From: Chloroflexota bacterium
Lineage (GTDB): Bacteria > Chloroflexota > Dehalococcoidia > Dehalococcoidales > RBG-16-60-22
Reading direction: 5' to 3'
DNA: 7,184 nucleotides
Assembly (NCBI GenBank): GCA_022574315.1
Contig: JACZSH010000075.1
Location: forward strand, 1 to 7,184
Under the pieces are notes generated by a model, which searched no databases, had not been told where the DNA came from, and saw only the letters and a list, made by a program, of their open reading frames with translations. Both the position numbers and the translations under genes were made by a program. This document shows, one piece after another, positions 1-5,411 of this stretch. Position 1 is the stretch's first letter. Every line of letters begins with the position of its first letter.

Positions 1-1
1 G

Positions 2-919
2 GGCAAAACGCCCATGTTCGTTGGTATTGACGGGCAGGTGGTAGGCATCATCGCCGTGGCGGATACCCTGAAACCGAACTCCAGGGCAACCATCGCCGAA
101 CTGCACCGCCAGGGGTTGGAAGTAATCATGCTGACCGGAGATAATCAACGCACCGCCGATGCCATCGCCAGAGAGGTAGGCATCGACCGTACCCTGGCGG
201 AGGTACTGCCGGAACACAAAGCCCGGGAAGTAAAGAAACTCCAGGCAGAAGGGAAAATAGTGGCTATGGTCGGTGACGGCATTAACGACGCTCCGGCCCT
301 GGCGCAGGCCAATGTCGGCATCGCTATCGGCACCGGCACTGACGTGGCCATGGAAGCGGCTGACATCACTCTGATGAGCGGTGACCTCCGGGGTGTGGTT
401 ACCGCCATCTCGTTAAGCAAACGCACCATGCGGACAATCAAGCAAAACCTCTTCTGGGCATTCGCTTACAATACGGCACTAATCCCGGTAGCCGCCGGAG
501 TTCTCTACTTTGTCTTCGGGCAGACCATGACTCCGCCCGGTCTGCGTTTCTTCCTGGGCGACTTCGGGTTCTTGAACCCGATGCTGGCCGCCTTTGCCAT
601 GGCCACCAGCTCACTCACCGTGGTGTCCAACTCTTTACGACTGAAAAGATTCAAACCGGCCAGGATTATGCCCGGCGCGCCGGTTACCCGGCCGGTCAAG
701 GCAATAGACGAAAAGCCGTCTTCGATGACGCTTGACCCGGTTACGGAAATAAACAAGGAGGTGCCCGCAATGGCGATTGACCCGGTATGCAAAATGGAAG
801 TCGACGAAAGTTCGGCAGCCGCTACTTCGGAATACAACGGCCAGACCTACTATTTCTGTGCCGCCGGCTGCAAAAAGGCTTTTGACGCCGACCCGGAAAA
901 GTACCTGGCTGAGGCATAG
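2..919 (+). CDS. Copper-type P1B-ATPase, C-terminal part, fused to a C-terminal YHS domain (5' partial)
   Basis: The reading frame is open from base 2, so the gene begins upstream and only its last ~305 residues are present. Counting from the Met at 14, the P-domain shows DTLK (17-20), TGDN (41-44) and the hinge GDGINDAP (87-94). Two membrane helices follow (about 146-168 and 186-206). They carry YN (152-153) and MxxSS (196-200), which with an upstream CPC are the known Cu(+) signature, so Cu(I) export across the inner membrane is likely. The CPC site and the phosphorylated DKTG lie outside the window. A ~40-residue polar linker leads to a YHS domain (253-301) with Cys 259, 282 and 286, probably a metal-binding module. 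The TM7-TM8 loop looks longer than in textbook CopA. The gene converges on the minus-strand operon. The family call is secure; metal specificity is inferred. Confidence 0.93.
   Translation, partial: GKTPMFVGIDGQVVGIIAVADTLKPNSRATIAELHRQGLEVIMLTGDNQRTADAIAREVGIDRTLAEVLPEHKAREVKKLQAEGKIVAMVGDGINDAPALAQANVGIAIGTGTDVAMEAADITLMSGDLRGVVTAISLSKRTMRTIKQNLFWAFAYNTALIPVAAGVLYFVFGQTMTPPGLRFFLGDFGFLNPMLAAFAMATSSLTVVSNSLRLKRFKPARIMPGAPVTRPVKAIDEKPSSMTLDPVTEINKEVPAMAIDPVCKMEVDESSAAATSEYNGQTYYFCAAGCKKAFDADPEKYLAEA
755..762 (+). promoter_or_regulatory. Internal Shine-Dalgarno before the YHS domain
   Basis: AAGGAGGTG lies 8 nt (from GGAGG at 757-761) upstream of an in-frame ATG at 770, inside the ATPase gene. 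It could start a free YHS protein. Confidence 0.55.
770..919 (+). CDS. Possible separately translated 49-residue YHS protein (internal start)
   Basis: An ATG at 770, in frame with the ATPase, follows a near-consensus SD and would yield a compact 49-residue YHS protein beginning MAIDPVCKM. It has Cys 7, 30 and 34 and the YYFCAAGC core. Free YHS proteins of about this length are common beside copper ATPases. This entry overlaps the fused ATPase and is an alternative or additional product, not a separate locus. What is seen is the SD, the ATG and a complete domain starting exactly at that ATG. That the cell uses this start is inference. Confidence 0.4.
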   Translation: MAIDPVCKMEVDESSAAATSEYNGQTYYFCAAGCKKAFDADPEKYLAEA

Positions 920-968
920 GAAATAGCCGGAGCCAACGGGGTTTTATTTGCATTTGGTTGAATCCACC

Positions 969-979
969 TGTCATTGCGA
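969..979 (+). repeat. Truncated extra copy of the palindrome end
   Basis: TGTCATTGCGA is identical to the first 11 bases of the palindromic element starting at 991, then diverges. It may be the relic of a second insertion or of a partial duplication. Confidence 0.6.
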
Positions 980-990
980 ATAACCCCCCC

Positions 991-1076
991 TGTCATTGCG
1001 AGAAGCGCAGCGACGAAGCAATCTCTAATAATTGAACAATCGATATAGATTGCTTCGCCTTCGGCTCGCAATGACA
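991..1076. repeat. REP/MITE-like palindromic element
   Basis: The left arm (991-1024) and right arm (1047-1076) are inverted copies. The outer 12 bases (TGTCATTGCGAG) and inner 10 bases (GAAGCAATCT) match perfectly. The middles differ: 12 bases (AAGCGCAGCGAC) on the left against 8 bases (CCGAAGGC, read in the same sense) on the right. About 22 bases of AT-rich loop separate the arms. The GTCATTGCGAG...GAAGCAATC motif is, from memory, an interspersed palindrome in many unrelated bacterial genomes. It encodes nothing visible and sits between two convergent genes, where such elements often accumulate. In RNA it would fold into a long hairpin and could help terminate both transcripts. Confidence 0.8.
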
Positions 1077-1165
1077 TCACCCGCCAAAACCGAATGATAC
1101 CGCCAGCCGCCGGCCGGTATCATCTGCCTTAGGCCGGCTCATTTTTCGGCCAACTACCCGGCAAG

Positions 1166-1198
1166 CGGCAACTGGGAGCCAATACCTCCCGGTTGCCG
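1166..1198 (-). terminator. Stem-loop after the minus-strand operon; possible terminator
   Basis: CGGCAACTGGGAG (1166-1178) pairs with CTCCCGGTTGCCG (1186-1198): 13 pairs including one wobble, 7-nt loop. It starts 7 nt past the stop codon of the last operon gene. An alternative outer pairing, CCCGGCAA (1157-1164) with TTGCCGGG (1193-1200), also exists. No U-run follows on either strand, so intrinsic termination is uncertain. Confidence 0.45.
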
Positions 1199-1205
1199 GG
1201 CCGGT

Positions 1206-2567
1206 TCAATGGCTGATGCCCGACTTGAAATCGTCTTCTAATCTCCGGCGCATCCGGTAAGAAAACGTATTCACGTCCAGAGTGACATCCTGATAGGTCA
1301 GGATTGAATCTTTGGTTACCGGTCGCCGCAGTTTCCCGCCCTGACTCAGCCCTATCGGCAGATAGTCTCCCGTTATACTCTGATCGGCTCTCACCAGGCG
1401 GCCGTACACCGTGTAACCGCCTTCACCATCCAGGCTATCGCCCGTTTTCAGGTCCTTCTTGGCCACCGCGGCGACATCCGCCACCAGGCAACCGGCCGTT
1501 CCGGTCGCTTCGCCGCGAAGTGCCACCGTCGCCACGCTGATGCCCAGTTCGAGCCCGATAAGATGATACGGCCGGTAAGCCGCCCCGTATTCTCCGGAAG
1601 CGTCTTTGACGAAATCATGCATGGCGAGGAACCGCCGCATGTGCCCGCTGGTCGCCCGGAAGACGACATAGACCCCCCAGCGCATATGACCCTCGATGGG
1701 ACTGCCGTCTCTTTGTTCGCTGGCCACCACTTCCACCGTCCCGCCGTGTTCCAGGATTCCACCCGCTGAAAGCGGTTTGAGCACATTGGCCAGGTCCTGA
1801 ACCCCCACCGGAGGAAATCCCAGACCGGCCGGCTGAGGGACCAGTCCGGAGGCATTGGCCAGGGCGCACATTTCGATGGCTGACTTGGTGCCGTCCAGGA
1901 ATGAATTGTACATCTGGGGATTAAACTTGCCCGAGGCCAACTGCGCCTCGGAAAAGCCGAAGTGCTCCCAGACGGTCTCCGGGGTCGAATAACGGTATTC
2001 CGGCTGGTACCGGGTGCCTTTACCGGCGCAGACAACCTCCACCCCGATGGTACGTGCCCAGTCAATCAGTTCACAAATAATCGCCGGCTGGTCTCCGTAA
2101 GCCAGGGAATAGATAAGTCCTTTTTCACCGGCCTTCTGGTTGAGCACCCGCCCCACCAGCGCGTCGGCTTCTATGTTGACCATAATAACGTGCTTGCCGT
2201 TTTCAATGGCGGTCCAGGCATGGTACGCCCCGGCTTCCGCCCTTCCGGTGATTTCGATAACCACGTCTAAATCGGCTTTGATGAGCGCCTCCGGGTTATC
2301 GGTCAATATTATCTTGCCTCCGGCGGCGCCGTCATTGATTGCCGAAGAGGAACTTTCACTGCCGATAGCTTCCGCCGGCCAGCCCGCGTCCAGGCAGGCC
2401 TGCCTGGCTTTGACCAGGTCCAGTTCGGCGACGCCCACCAGCTTCATGCCCGGGGTCAGCCTGGCCTGAGCGAGGAACATCTCCCCGAACGTCCCCGCCC
2501 CGATGATACCAATCCTTATCGGTTTGTTGTCGGCTTCCCTTTGCCGGAGTGAATTGAATAAGTTCAT
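1206..2567 (-). CDS. NAD(P)-dependent dehydrogenase with C-terminal SAF-like domain (COG4091 type, homoserine-dehydrogenase-like)
   Basis: A 453-residue cytoplasmic protein, probably an oxidoreductase. The N-terminus (MNLFNSLRQREADNKPIRIG) runs into a Rossmann fold with GAGTFG (23-28), the GxGxxG nucleotide-binding motif. The middle, with conserved-looking GDQPA and GKGTRYQPEY stretches, resembles the catalytic part of the homoserine-dehydrogenase-like group. The last ~70 residues (about 369-435) look like a SAF domain. I recognise the overall design as COG4091, described as predicted homoserine dehydrogenase with SAF domain. A real homoserine substrate is not implied. An in-frame GTG at 2591 would add 8 residues but lacks an SD. 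The ATG at 2567 has GAGG at a 5-nt gap and gives the expected N-terminus. It is the last gene of a four-gene minus operon, 73 nt after the SDR gene. Confidence 0.85.
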   Translation of the reverse strand: MNLFNSLRQREADNKPIRIGIIGAGTFGEMFLAQARLTPGMKLVGVAELDLVKARQACLDAGWPAEAIGSESSSSAINDGAAGGKIILTDNPEALIKADLDVVIEITGRAEAGAYHAWTAIENGKHVIMVNIEADALVGRVLNQKAGEKGLIYSLAYGDQPAIICELIDWARTIGVEVVCAGKGTRYQPEYRYSTPETVWEHFGFSEAQLASGKFNPQMYNSFLDGTKSAIEMCALANASGLVPQPAGLGFPPVGVQDLANVLKPLSAGGILEHGGTVEVVASEQRDGSPIEGHMRWGVYVVFRATSGHMRRFLAMHDFVKDASGEYGAAYRPYHLIGLELGISVATVALRGEATGTAGCLVADVAAVAKKDLKTGDSLDGEGGYTVYGRLVRADQSITGDYLPIGLSQGGKLRRPVTKDSILTYQDVTLDVNTFSYRMRRRLEDDFKSGISH

Positions 2568-2572
2568 CATTA

Positions 2573-2576
2573 CCTC
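2573..2576 (-). promoter_or_regulatory. Ribosome binding site deciding the start of the SAF dehydrogenase
   Basis: GAGG on the minus strand sits 5 nt before the ATG at 2567 and 2 nt before a tandem ATG at 2570. The upstream GTG at 2591 has no SD, which favours 2567. Confidence 0.55.
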
Positions 2577-2640
2577 GCTGGCGGCCGTCACATGACAGCA
2601 CTATACTCTATCTAAAACAGGCCGGATTGAGACCGGTTCC

Positions 2641-3426
2641 CTAATAATGGGGCAGGTGCGAACCGCAGTTGACCACCAGGTTATGGCCGGTAATGGCGCT
2701 GGATTCATCCGAAGCCAGGAACACCGCCGCCGCGGCTACCTCCGACGGCTCGATAACCCTTTTCAGAGAATAATTGCGGGTCAGCCGGGACAATATTTCT
2801 TCGTAGTCAACACCGAGTTTTTCGGCTTTGGCTTTGGAAGCATTAATGATCCGGTTCCCCCTGACGGCGGCCGGACTGATACAGTTTACCCGTATGTCGT
2901 ACTCGCCCACCTCGATAGCCAGTGTTTCACTCAGGCCGATGACGCCCATCTTGGAGACACAATACGGGCTGCGCATCGGGAAACCGGACCTTCCCCCTTC
3001 GGAACTCAGGTTGATAATGCTGCCGCTGCGGCGGGCTATCATCGGCTTAAGCACTTCCCGCGAGCAGAGCATGGTGCCGGTCAGGTTCACGGTCAGGACT
3101 TCGTTCCATTTCGCCAGGTCCATATCCACCACGTTGGCCGCCGGACCGGCAATACCGCTGTTATTCACCAGTATGTCTATCTGGCCGTACTCCTCCAAAG
3201 TCTGCGCCACCATGCGGACCACCTGGCTCTCGTCCGTGATATCGGTCAGAATCGCTTTGGCTCTCCCGCCCAGGGACTTAATCTCACTGGTAATCTCATC
3301 CAGCGGCGCCGCCGTGCGGGCGGCCACGACGACAACGGCTCCCTCAGCGGCAAAGGCGCCGGAAATGGCCCGGCCGATATCAGAACCGCCTCCGGTGATA
3401 ATGGCTACCCGGTTCTCTAACCTCAT
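2641..3426 (-). CDS. Short-chain dehydrogenase/reductase (classical SDR, FabG-like)
   Basis: A 261-residue cytoplasmic oxidoreductase of normal length for a classical SDR. The cofactor motif is TGGGSDIG (11-18), followed by Asp62 for the adenine and NNSG (88-91), a variant of NNAG. The catalytic tetrad is complete: Asn114, Ser142, Tyr155 and Lys159 (YCVSK). Arg37 after strand 2, with no acidic residue at 36, hints at NADP(H); this is an inference. The C-terminus (VVNCGSHLPHY) ends like other classical SDRs. The ATG at 3426 has GGAGGTG 9 nt upstream, so the start is well supported. It lies third in the minus operon, 72 nt after the flavin reductase gene. The neighbours suggest oxidation or reduction of a hydroxyl on a sugar-like or hydroxy-acid intermediate; the substrate is not visible. 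Confidence 0.94.
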   Translation of the reverse strand: MRLENRVAIITGGGSDIGRAISGAFAAEGAVVVVAARTAAPLDEITSEIKSLGGRAKAILTDITDESQVVRMVAQTLEEYGQIDILVNNSGIAGPAANVVDMDLAKWNEVLTVNLTGTMLCSREVLKPMIARRSGSIINLSSEGGRSGFPMRSPYCVSKMGVIGLSETLAIEVGEYDIRVNCISPAAVRGNRIINASKAKAEKLGVDYEEILSRLTRNYSLKRVIEPSEVAAAAVFLASDESSAITGHNLVVNCGSHLPHY

Positions 3427-3435
3427 TACTATTTC

Positions 3436-3441
3436 ACCTCC
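3436..3441 (-). promoter_or_regulatory. Ribosome binding site of the SDR gene
   Basis: GGAGGT on the minus strand, 9 nt before the ATG at 3426. Confidence 0.7.
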
Positions 3442-3498
3442 AGATTACCGCTAAATCATGCTCCCGTTTATCCAGCCGCCCGTCTTACAGGCTAACCC

Positions 3499-4074
3499 TT
3501 ATTCCCTGGTTTTCAGCTCCCGGCCGATGCTGTGTGCTTTGGCAATAACCTCGCCAAAGGCAAAGTATTCACTGGTTTCCAGATTGAAAATAATTGGTCT
3601 AATCTTCTTGGCATCGGGCTTGCCGTCAGTCATACAGTCATCCGACACGTAGGTTCCCTTTACCTCGCCGATGATAAAGGCGTGGCTGCCCAGGTTAAGA
3701 ACGTGCACCACTTTGCATTCCAGATTTACCGGACACTGCTCTATCAGCGGCGCCGTTTTTAAGTGGCCATAGAAGACGTCAAACTGGCAGACCTTCACCT
3801 TGTCAACTTTGGCGCCGGTGGTGATACCGCAGTAATCAGCCTCTTTCACCAAGTCAACGGAGGGAGTATTTACCGAAAAGGTCATATTCTGCAGGACGCC
3901 TTTCAGCGTGTAGCAGTGATGCCGTATCAGCACGGCAATCATCGGCGGCTCACCATTGGCCACGCCGCCACCGCCCACCGCCATGAAATTCGCTTTCCCG
4001 TCAACGTTCGACCCCACCAGAAGAGTCGGCCGGGGATACATCAACCTTTCCGGGACCAGCTCGATTTTCGCCAT
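3499..4074 (-). CDS. Flavin reductase family protein (FMN-binding split barrel, DIM6/NTAB type)
   Basis: A 191-residue cytoplasmic protein. YPRP (13-16) opens the split-barrel fold. The FMN-phosphate region is suggested by FSVNTPS (66-72) and the family-typical GITTGAKVDK (83-92). The known role of the family is NAD(P)H-dependent reduction of FMN or FAD, or tight FMN binding. Some members are instead flavoproteins or heme-binding relatives, so the reaction is not certain. The frame is open to an ATG at 4104, but AAGGAGG lies between it and the ATG at 4074 with a 9-nt gap, and homology-like sequence starts at MAKIELVPERLMYPRP, so I chose 4074. It lies second in the minus operon, 74 nt after the metallo-hydrolase gene. 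No flavin-dependent monooxygenase partner is encoded in the window. Confidence 0.88.
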   Translation of the reverse strand: MAKIELVPERLMYPRPTLLVGSNVDGKANFMAVGGGGVANGEPPMIAVLIRHHCYTLKGVLQNMTFSVNTPSVDLVKEADYCGITTGAKVDKVKVCQFDVFYGHLKTAPLIEQCPVNLECKVVHVLNLGSHAFIIGEVKGTYVSDDCMTDGKPDAKKIRPIIFNLETSEYFAFGEVIAKAHSIGRELKTRE

Positions 4075-4083
4075 GGCTCTCAG

Positions 4084-4090
4084 CCTCCTT
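4084..4090 (-). promoter_or_regulatory. Ribosome binding site deciding the flavin reductase start
   Basis: AAGGAGG on the minus strand, 9 nt before the ATG at 4074. It lies downstream of the alternative ATG at 4104, ruling against that longer form. Confidence 0.75.
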
Positions 4091-4148
4091 AAAAACGACG
4101 CCATTGTTGCCGGCTACTGTACCACCAGGAAGTAAAGATATTAATCTT

Positions 4149-4880
4149 TCAGGGGATACTATCAACGCCGACAAAAGACGGCTCGTGCATTGGAATCAGG
4201 ATATCCGCCATGCCCTTGATACGGAGCATACTCTCGTAAGCCTGCACCGCATCCAGGTGCGTGCCCGGCGTTATCACCGGCATTAATTTCTTCACCTCTT
4301 CCGGCGGATAAAAGTTCTCCAGAACGCAGCAGAATCCGGTGATGATGGCTTTACCTTTCTCGGTGTCAATGGCTACCGCCTGGGTGCCCGGCGAATGCCC
4401 CGGGGCGGGGATAAGCTCGATGCCGGGAGCCACTTCATAGCGTCCGTTGACCAGGACAAAATTAAGGTCGGTGAAGAGGTCTTTTTTATAGCTTAATCCG
4501 GTCAGCGGGTGCGGGGAAAAAGCAAAGCGCAGTTCTTCCTCGGTCACCAGCACCTTGGCATTGCGGCACTTGGCGGTATTGGCGCAGTGGTCCCAGTGGA
4601 GGTGGGTCTGGATAACCAGGTCGATATCATCCGGTTTTAGTCCCACCCCCGCCAGCGCCCCCTCAAAGGTGGTCAGTTTCTCGGCCGGGAAACCCCGGTA
4701 ACTGGTCGCCATCTCGGCATCGGCGCTGGTGTCAACCAGGATTTTTTTGTCGGCACCCTCGATATACCAGAAAAAAGCGGGCGATTGAATCTTCGTCCCG
4801 TACTTGTAGCGGAAGGCCAGAATCCCCATATCTGTTTCCATCCTGGTCGGCAGAAGCGGTCTGATACGGTAGTTTGGCAT
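4149..4880 (-). CDS. Metallo-beta-lactamase-fold hydrolase, N-acyl homoserine lactonase-like
   Basis: A 243-residue cytoplasmic hydrolase with no signal peptide. The zinc motif HLHWDH is at 93-98 (HxHxDH), a further metal His in PGHSPG at 162, and the C-terminal His in PMHEP at 232. Length and motif order resemble the AHL-lactonase group of the fold, whose members open lactone rings. The strand that normally supplies the metal-bridging Asp (GDA-like) reads TGFCC (181-185), so that ligand appears absent. Quorum quenching is not implied; with a sugar-acid dehydratase next door, a sugar or hydroxy-acid lactone is as likely a substrate. An in-frame TTG at 4901 precedes the SD, so the ATG at 4880, with AGGAGGA 8 nt upstream, is the start. 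It is the first gene of the minus operon, directly behind a TATAAT promoter. Confidence 0.9.
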   Translation of the reverse strand: MPNYRIRPLLPTRMETDMGILAFRYKYGTKIQSPAFFWYIEGADKKILVDTSADAEMATSYRGFPAEKLTTFEGALAGVGLKPDDIDLVIQTHLHWDHCANTAKCRNAKVLVTEEELRFAFSPHPLTGLSYKKDLFTDLNFVLVNGRYEVAPGIELIPAPGHSPGTQAVAIDTEKGKAIITGFCCVLENFYPPEEVKKLMPVITPGTHLDAVQAYESMLRIKGMADILIPMHEPSFVGVDSIP

Positions 4881-4888
4881 TTTCAATG

Positions 4889-4895
4889 TCCTCCT
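4889..4895 (-). promoter_or_regulatory. Ribosome binding site of the metallo-hydrolase gene
   Basis: AGGAGGA on the minus strand, 8 nt before the ATG at 4880. It excludes the TTG at 4901, which lies upstream of it. Confidence 0.75.
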
Positions 4896-4908
4896 GCGCA
4901 ATAGTTAT

Positions 4909-4927
4909 TGTTGTGCATTATACAACA
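4909..4927. promoter_or_regulatory. Imperfect 19-bp palindrome over the -10 box; candidate operator
   Basis: TGTTGTGCATTATACAACA has 9-base half-sites matching at 7 of 9 positions around 4918. It overlaps the TATAAT of the minus operon, where a bound repressor would block polymerase. A further TTGTTG lies at 4933-4938. The TTGT...ACAA form is compatible with GntR- or TetR-type sites; no regulator gene is in the window. Confidence 0.4.
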
Positions 4928-4945
4928 TCAGGTTGTTGCCGTCTC
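4917..4945 (-). promoter_or_regulatory. Promoter of the minus-strand operon
   Basis: A perfect TATAAT lies at 4922-4917 on the minus strand, 36 nt before the ATG at 4880. At 17 bp upstream is a weak -35 (GAGACG, 4945-4940; 3 of 6 to TTGACA). A weak -35 with a perfect -10 suggests regulated expression. Confidence 0.55.
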
Positions 4946-4980
4946 GGCGTTCCCTTTCCCGCTTCAGCCGCGGGCGAGAC

Positions 4981-4992
4981 GATAACGTTATC
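4981..4992. promoter_or_regulatory. Perfect 12-bp palindrome, candidate operator of the divergent region
   Basis: GATAACGTTATC is fully self-complementary. It lies between two direct copies of AGCCGCGGG (4966-4974 and 5000-5008), 16 nt before the plus-strand -35 candidate. Placement suits an activator or repressor site. Confidence 0.4.
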
Positions 4993-5008
4993 CATCTGGA
5001 GCCGCGGG

Positions 5009-5036
5009 TTGATTAAATGAGCCTGGTGGTTATATA
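5009..5036 (+). promoter_or_regulatory. Possible promoter of the dehydratase genes
   Basis: TTGATT (5009-5014) and TATATA (5031-5036) are separated by 16 bp, each 4 of 6 to consensus, about 75 nt before the ATG at 5112. A perfect TTGACA at 5044-5049 has no matching -10. Confidence 0.35.
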
Positions 5037-5111
5037 GTTGTCATTGACAGGGACACCGGAATTAAGCACGGCAAGGCGGATGCCCTCACCAGGCGAGGAG
5101 AAGCAAAGATT

Positions 5112-5411
5112 ATGCCAATAGAAGTTCCGAGGGCAATTATGCTGGATGAAAAAGATAACGTGGCCACGGCCATCGCCGACCTGAAAGCGGGAAACATCAT
5201 TACGGTCAACAGTGAAAACGGCGCCGTCAGCGTCAGCCTTACCCAGGACATCCCTCTCGGGCACAAGTTTGCTCTAAAAGACATACGGCGGGGCGGCGCC
5301 GTCGTGAAATACGGCGAAATAATCGGCCGGGCAAAGAACAGCCTACACCAAGGGGAGCACGCCCACGTCCATAACGTCGAGGGGTTGAGGGGCCGGGGTG
5401 ACCGGCCATGA
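5112..5411 (+). CDS. UxaA-family dehydratase small subunit (SAF domain)
   Basis: A 99-residue cytoplasmic protein consisting of one SAF domain. DNVATAIADLKAG (15-27), DIPLGHKFAL (46-55) and the ending GEHAHVHNVEG are hallmarks of the N-terminal domain of altronate/galactarate dehydratases, and of the stand-alone small subunit in split enzymes such as sulfolactate sulfo-lyase (SuyA). It works with the large subunit encoded next. GAGGAG lies 11 nt upstream of the ATG. Its TGA overlaps the next gene's ATG as ATGA, implying translational coupling and a 1:1 complex. It is transcribed away from the minus operon. Altronate itself is not indicated, since no hexuronate genes are present; any 2,3-dihydroxy- or sulfo-hydroxy-acid is possible. 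Confidence 0.92.
   Translation: MPIEVPRAIMLDEKDNVATAIADLKAGNIITVNSENGAVSVSLTQDIPLGHKFALKDIRRGGAVVKYGEIIGRAKNSLHQGEHAHVHNVEGLRGRGDRP

Noticed and set aside
920..960. GCCGGAGCCAACGGGGTTTTATTT after the ATPase stop, read as a possible intrinsic terminator (motif at about 926-949; shown split: GCCGGAGCC, AACGGGG, TTTTATTT)
   Set aside because: Only three or four base pairs form before the T-rich stretch, too weak to call.
1448..2065. Minus-strand open frame of 205 codons in another frame of the SAF dehydrogenase gene
   Set aside because: Trp/Arg/Ser-rich shadow composition; the real frame is continuous and has a Rossmann motif.
3379..3387. Asp in place of Gly in the SDR TGxxxGxG motif (TGGGSDIG)
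   Set aside because: Asp at this position is common in functional FabG-like SDRs, and the catalytic tetrad is intact, so it is not a defect.
2647..3420. Long plus-strand open frame (257 codons) opposite the SDR gene
   Set aside because: It has no recognisable motifs, while the opposite strand has a complete SDR with cofactor and catalytic motifs and an SD.
5044..5049. Perfect TTGACA upstream of the dehydratase small subunit
   Set aside because: No -10-like sequence lies 15-19 bp downstream; the TTGATT/TATATA pair upstream fits better.
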